From contig DGNZ01000341.1 of assembly GCA_002389175.1 (NCBI GenBank), positions 1-8,811 on the forward strand: a stretch of 8,811 bases of DNA, written 5' to 3'. Shown here one piece after another: positions 6,159-8,811 of the stretch. Each line of letters starts with the position of its first letter. Position 1 is the first letter of the stretch. This DNA is from Rhodospirillaceae bacterium UBA4479 (GTDB lineage: Bacteria > Pseudomonadota > Alphaproteobacteria > Rhodospirillales > Casp-alpha2). Under the pieces are notes generated by a model that was given only the letters and a program-made list of their open reading frames with translations, did no database searches and had not been told where the DNA came from. The position numbers were made by a program, and so were the translations under genes.

Positions 6159-6916
6159 ATTACCGTGGCGTCCTTGCGATCTATAAGTTTGAGATGGCGC
6201 GCACGTGGCGGACGGTCTGGCAAAGCATCGTATCGCCTGTGTTGTCGACGGCATTATATTTCATCGTGTTTGGCGCAGCGATTGGATCACGGATCGACGA
6301 GATTGATGGCATCAGCTATGGATCGTTCATCGTGCCCGGATTGATCATGCTGTCGCTGTTGACCCAAAGCGTTTCGAACGCCTCGTTTGGAATTTATTTC
6401 CCAAGGTTCTCCGGCACGATCTATGAAATTCTATCGGCCCCTGTGTCATACTTTGAAGTCGTGCTTGGGTATGTTGGGGCTGCCGCAACCAAGTCGATCA
6501 TCCTAGGCGTTATCATCCTGGCGACGGCAGGGTTCTTTGTGGACCTGCAAGTTCAGCATCCATTCTTGATGTTCGGGTTTCTTGTGCTCACGTCGGTGAC
6601 GTTCTCGTTGTTAGGCTTCATCATTGGTATCTGGGCCGAAGGTTTCGAAAAACTTCAGGTGGTGCCGCTGTTGGTGATTACACCACTGACATTTTTGGGC
6701 GGCACGTTTTATTCAATCAGTATGCTGCCACCGTTGTGGCAGCAGATCAGCTTGATCAATCCTGTTGTTTATTTGATCAGCGGCTTCCGGTGGAGCTTTT
6801 ACGGCCAGGGCGATGTGAACATATGGGTCAGCATCGCGTTTTCGTTTGGGTTCTTATTCGCCTGCCTGGCCGTGATCGCGTGGATATTCAAGACGGGATA
6901 CAAGCTCCGCCCTTAG
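6155..6916 (+). CDS. ABC-2 type transporter permease (YadH-like)
   Basis: A 253-residue integral membrane protein with about six helices (roughly 25-44, 56-78, 104-126, 136-160, 167-186 and 224-246), the normal topology and length of ABC-2 permeases. The hallmark stretch is present at 179-212: 'TFLGGTFYSISMLPPLWQQ' followed by 'NPVVYLISGFRW'. The N-terminal 'IYKFEMARTWRTVWQSIVSPVLSTALYFIVFG' segment is also typical, with an amphipathic elbow helix before helix 1. It is coupled to the ATPase gene by an ATGA overlap and would form an A2B2 exporter with it in the inner membrane. Substrate specificity cannot be read; relatives export lipids, polysaccharides or drugs. Its stop lies only 5 bases from the stop of the convergent GST gene, leaving no room for a separate terminator. 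Confidence 0.92.
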   Translation: MNYRGVLAIYKFEMARTWRTVWQSIVSPVLSTALYFIVFGAAIGSRIDEIDGISYGSFIVPGLIMLSLLTQSVSNASFGIYFPRFSGTIYEILSAPVSYFEVVLGYVGAAATKSIILGVIILATAGFFVDLQVQHPFLMFGFLVLTSVTFSLLGFIIGIWAEGFEKLQVVPLLVITPLTFLGGTFYSISMLPPLWQQISLINPVVYLISGFRWSFYGQGDVNIWVSIAFSFGFLFACLAVIAWIFKTGYKLRP

Positions 6917-6921
6917 AATAT

Positions 6922-7530
6922 TTACTCAGGGCGCGGCATATTCTCCATGCCGACATAGCCCGGCAGCGCCTCAACCCGTTTGACCCATGCGTTCACATTC
7001 TCGTACGCAGACATATCGACATCGCCTTCCCAGGCCATTGCCGTGTAAGGATAAACCGCGATATCAGCAACGGTCGGGCGACCGCACGCCAGCCATTCGC
7101 GTGACGCCAGCCAAGTGTTCAAGTCATTCAAGGCCGCATGCGTATTCGCGACCGCTGTTTCTTTATCAGCGGGGCGTTTGAATTTCATGATTGCGCGCGC
7201 AATCGCAGGGCCAGCCCACATTTCATTGGCAGCGAATGCCAACCAGCTTTGGACTTCGGACATGCCTTCGGCATCATCGGGATACCAATCTGTCGATCCG
7301 TATTTCTTGGCGAGATAAACAACAATCGCCTGACCATCCCAAACGACAAAGCCATCGTCATCCATGGCAGGAACTTTCCCCAACGGATGAACGGCTAGAT
7401 ATTCCGGGGTTTTGTGTTCCTTGTTGATCAGATTGATTGGCACAATTTCATGTTTGACCCCAAGGAGCGAAAGCATCAGCCGCGCCTTGTGGCAATTTCC
7501 AGATACGGGTGTGTCATAAAGTTTAATCAT
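6922..7530 (-). CDS. Glutathione S-transferase family protein
   Basis: A 202-residue cytosolic GST. The thioredoxin-like N-terminal domain (1-80) has 'LYDTPVSGNCHKARLMLSLLG', with Ser10 and Cys13 as candidate glutathione-activating residues, and the cis-proline loop 'GKVPAMDDDG' (Pro54). The C-terminal helical domain carries the conserved N-capping box 'RPTVADIAVYPY' (Thr153, Asp156). The family conjugates or reduces electrophiles with glutathione. An oddity: the usual Glu/Asp-Ser pair that holds the glutathione gamma-glutamyl group reads Asp65-Gly66 ('VVWDGQAIVVYLA'), so binding may be weaker or changed. I start at ATG 7530, which has AGGA 8 bases upstream (7542-7539), rather than the TTG one codon earlier. 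The gene is divergent from the acyl-CoA dehydrogenase and convergent with the ABC permease. The true substrate is unknown. Confidence 0.88.
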   Translation of the reverse strand: MIKLYDTPVSGNCHKARLMLSLLGVKHEIVPINLINKEHKTPEYLAVHPLGKVPAMDDDGFVVWDGQAIVVYLAKKYGSTDWYPDDAEGMSEVQSWLAFAANEMWAGPAIARAIMKFKRPADKETAVANTHAALNDLNTWLASREWLACGRPTVADIAVYPYTAMAWEGDVDMSAYENVNAWVKRVEALPGYVGMENMPRPE

Positions 7531-7599
7531 CAAAATATTCCTATAAAATTTAATTGAGGACAGTTTTCACATTGCTGGTCATGGTGTAAACCGATTCCC
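7531..7599 (-). promoter_or_regulatory. Short divergent spacer with a possible GST promoter
   Basis: This 69-base AT-rich spacer must hold the promoters of both the GST gene and the acyl-CoA dehydrogenase gene. On the minus strand TTTACA (7590-7585, five of six to TTGACA) is followed after 17 bases by AAAACT (7567-7562), a poor -10 match. I see no promoter for the plus strand and no Shine-Dalgarno before ATG 7600. Treat this as a weak candidate only. Confidence 0.25.
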
Positions 7600-8766
7600 A
7601 TGGAAAATTCTGAAATTGAAGCTGAAACACAAATCATCCGCGAAAGCGTTAAAAAACTCTGTGCGGATTTCCCGGGGGAATACTGGCGAGAGTTGGACCG
7701 CGAGCGCGGCTACCCAACCAAATTCGTGCAAGCACTGACAGATGCCGGATATCTGGGGTGCCTGATCCCAGAAGAATACGGCGGATCGAATTTAGGCATC
7801 CGCGAAGCGGCTGTGATCCTAGAGACCATTCATCGCTCAGGGGGGAACGGGGCCGCGTGCCATGCCCAGATGTACATCATGGGTGCGTTGCTGCGACATG
7901 GGAACGACGATCAGAAACAGGCTTACTTGCCGGATATCGCGGCAGGGAAACGCCGTCTTCAGGCTTTTGGTGTTACAGAACCCACCAGTGGCACGGACAC
8001 ATCGCGTATTCGGACCTGGGCCAAGCGTGACGGTGATGATTATGTGGTGAACGGCCAAAAGGTCTGGACGTCACGGGCCGAGCATTCCGATCTGATGCTA
8101 TTGCTTGCAAGAACGTCCGAACGCGGCTCAGGCCCAAAACCCCATGATGGTATGTCGCTGTTTATCGTCGAGATGGAAGGTGCGGTCGGCAACGGGATTG
8201 AGATCAAACCGATCCGTGCCATGCTCAACCATAACTCAACCGAAGTTTTCTTCGATAACCTTCGGGTGCCCGCGCGGAACTTGATCGGTGAAGAGGGTAA
8301 GGGCTTTCGATATATCCTGGATGGGATGAATGCCGAACGCATCTTGATCGCACACGAATGCATTGGCGATTCGCGTTGGTTCATCGAAAAAGCATCGACC
8401 TATGCCAAGGAACGTATCGTCTTTGATCGCCCTATCGGCATGAACCAGGGTATCCAGTTCCCGATTGCAACGTCGTATGCAGAAACTGAAGCCGCTGCGC
8501 TGATGTCTGCCAAGGCCGCAAATATGTTCGATGCGGGAAAATCCTGCGGGGCCGAGGCCAATATGGCGAAGCTGCTGGCATCAGAGGCATCATGGAAAGC
8601 GGCGGATGCGTGTATGCAGACCTATGGCGGGTTTGCCTATGCCGAGGAATACGATATCGAACGTAAATTCCGTGAAACACGCCTGTACCGCACGGCACCG
8701 ATTTCTACGAACTTGATCTTGTCGTATATCGCCGAGCATGTTCTGGGGATGCCGCGATCGTTCTAA
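7600..8766 (+). CDS. Acyl-CoA dehydrogenase family protein
   Basis: A 388-residue flavoenzyme of normal family length that should oxidise an acyl-CoA thioester at the alpha-beta bond, passing electrons to electron-transfer flavoprotein. Domains run in order: N-terminal helical (about 1-118, with 'GYLGCLIPEEYGGSNLG'), middle beta domain with the FAD/substrate signature 'AFGVTEPTSGTDTS' (122-135) and 'NGQKVWTS', and C-terminal helical domain with 'ERIVFDRPIGMNQGIQF' and 'QTYGGFAYAEEYDIERKFRE'. The catalytic Glu of the 'YEGT' loop found in medium- and short-chain enzymes is absent; that place reads 'YRTAPIST'. Glu246 in 'MNAERILIA' matches the position of the base in isovaleryl-CoA and long-chain enzymes, so it is the likely base. 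The 'PIST..ILSYIAEHVLGMPRSF' ending is a known subfamily pattern. The chain specificity is unknown. ATG 7600 has no visible Shine-Dalgarno; no better in-frame start is seen. Confidence 0.9.
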   Translation: MENSEIEAETQIIRESVKKLCADFPGEYWRELDRERGYPTKFVQALTDAGYLGCLIPEEYGGSNLGIREAAVILETIHRSGGNGAACHAQMYIMGALLRHGNDDQKQAYLPDIAAGKRRLQAFGVTEPTSGTDTSRIRTWAKRDGDDYVVNGQKVWTSRAEHSDLMLLLARTSERGSGPKPHDGMSLFIVEMEGAVGNGIEIKPIRAMLNHNSTEVFFDNLRVPARNLIGEEGKGFRYILDGMNAERILIAHECIGDSRWFIEKASTYAKERIVFDRPIGMNQGIQFPIATSYAETEAAALMSAKAANMFDAGKSCGAEANMAKLLASEASWKAADACMQTYGGFAYAEEYDIERKFRETRLYRTAPISTNLILSYIAEHVLGMPRSF

Positions 8767-8811
8767 GCAATCAGAACGGCAGCCAGGAATGCTCTCGGTT
8801 ATAATGCAGAT
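8767..8811. other. Window end, intergenic; no gene identifiable
   Basis: The 45 bases after the acyl-CoA dehydrogenase stop contain no hairpin with a T-tract. A TATAAT hexamer occurs at 8800-8805 but without a matching -35 element at 15-19 bases upstream, so it is not called a promoter. Confidence 0.4.

Noticed and set aside
6916..6943. GAATAT/ATATTC inverted repeat at the permease-GST junction as a bidirectional terminator
   Set aside because: Six weak pairs around a 16-base loop, lying partly within the GST coding region and lacking a T-tract.
8800..8805. TATAAT near the window end as a promoter of a downstream gene
   Set aside because: No -35 partner at usable spacing and the downstream gene is outside the window.
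1..8811. Mobile element, CRISPR array, toxin-antitoxin or phage-defence system
   Set aside because: No transposase, integrase, terminal inverted repeats, spaced direct repeats or defence-type domains are visible; all coding regions belong to metabolic, transport or regulatory families, apart from one uncharacterised secreted protein.

Overview
This window looks like an ordinary, densely coded chromosomal segment of a proteobacterium, most likely an alphaproteobacterium. GC content by eye is a little above half. The case for Alphaproteobacteria rests on the gene families: a DUF2927 secreted protein, a dgcN-dgcA pair, a Fah/EamA pair, an acyl-CoA dehydrogenase with the C-terminal '...LGMPRSF' ending, and a beta-like GST. 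Shine-Dalgarno sites are weak or variable. This assignment is inference; no rRNA, tRNA or other marker is present. I see no mobile element, CRISPR array, tRNA or integration scar.

Layout. (1) 1-414, the 3' end of a LysR-type regulator gene, followed by a hairpin at 421-456. (2) 618-1364, a secreted DUF2927 protein; its last 44 bases overlap the tail of a convergent EamA gene. (3) A minus-strand unit at 3019-1321: a fumarylacetoacetate-hydrolase-family enzyme, then an EamA/DMT transporter 37 bases further on. (4) A divergent intergenic region of about 177 bases (3020-3196) with two perfect inverted repeats that are candidate operators. (5) A plus-strand unit: dgcN (3197-4195) and dgcA (4205-5188), then after 31 bases an ABC-2 exporter made of an ATPase (5220-6158) and a permease (6155-6916) that overlap by ATGA. 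(6) A convergent minus-strand GST gene (6922-7530), separated from the permease by only 5 bases. (7) A short divergent spacer, then an acyl-CoA dehydrogenase gene (7600-8766).

How the genes fit together. The clearest biology is the dgcN-dgcA pair. DgcN (the former DUF1611 family) is known to acetylate D-glutamate, and DgcA, an enolase-superfamily racemase, converts N-acetyl-D-glutamate to N-acetyl-L-glutamate. A deacetylase would then release L-glutamate; none is encoded in the window. The divergent hydrolase/transporter unit shares the promoter region and could be co-regulated, though its substrate is not evident. The ABC exporter and the other genes look like housekeeping or accessory metabolism.

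I did not find a convincing undescribed system. The most testable points are the palindromic operators between the two divergent units, the possible functional link of the Fah/EamA pair to D-glutamate catabolism, the corrected start sites, and the atypical catalytic or binding residues of the acyl-CoA dehydrogenase and GST.
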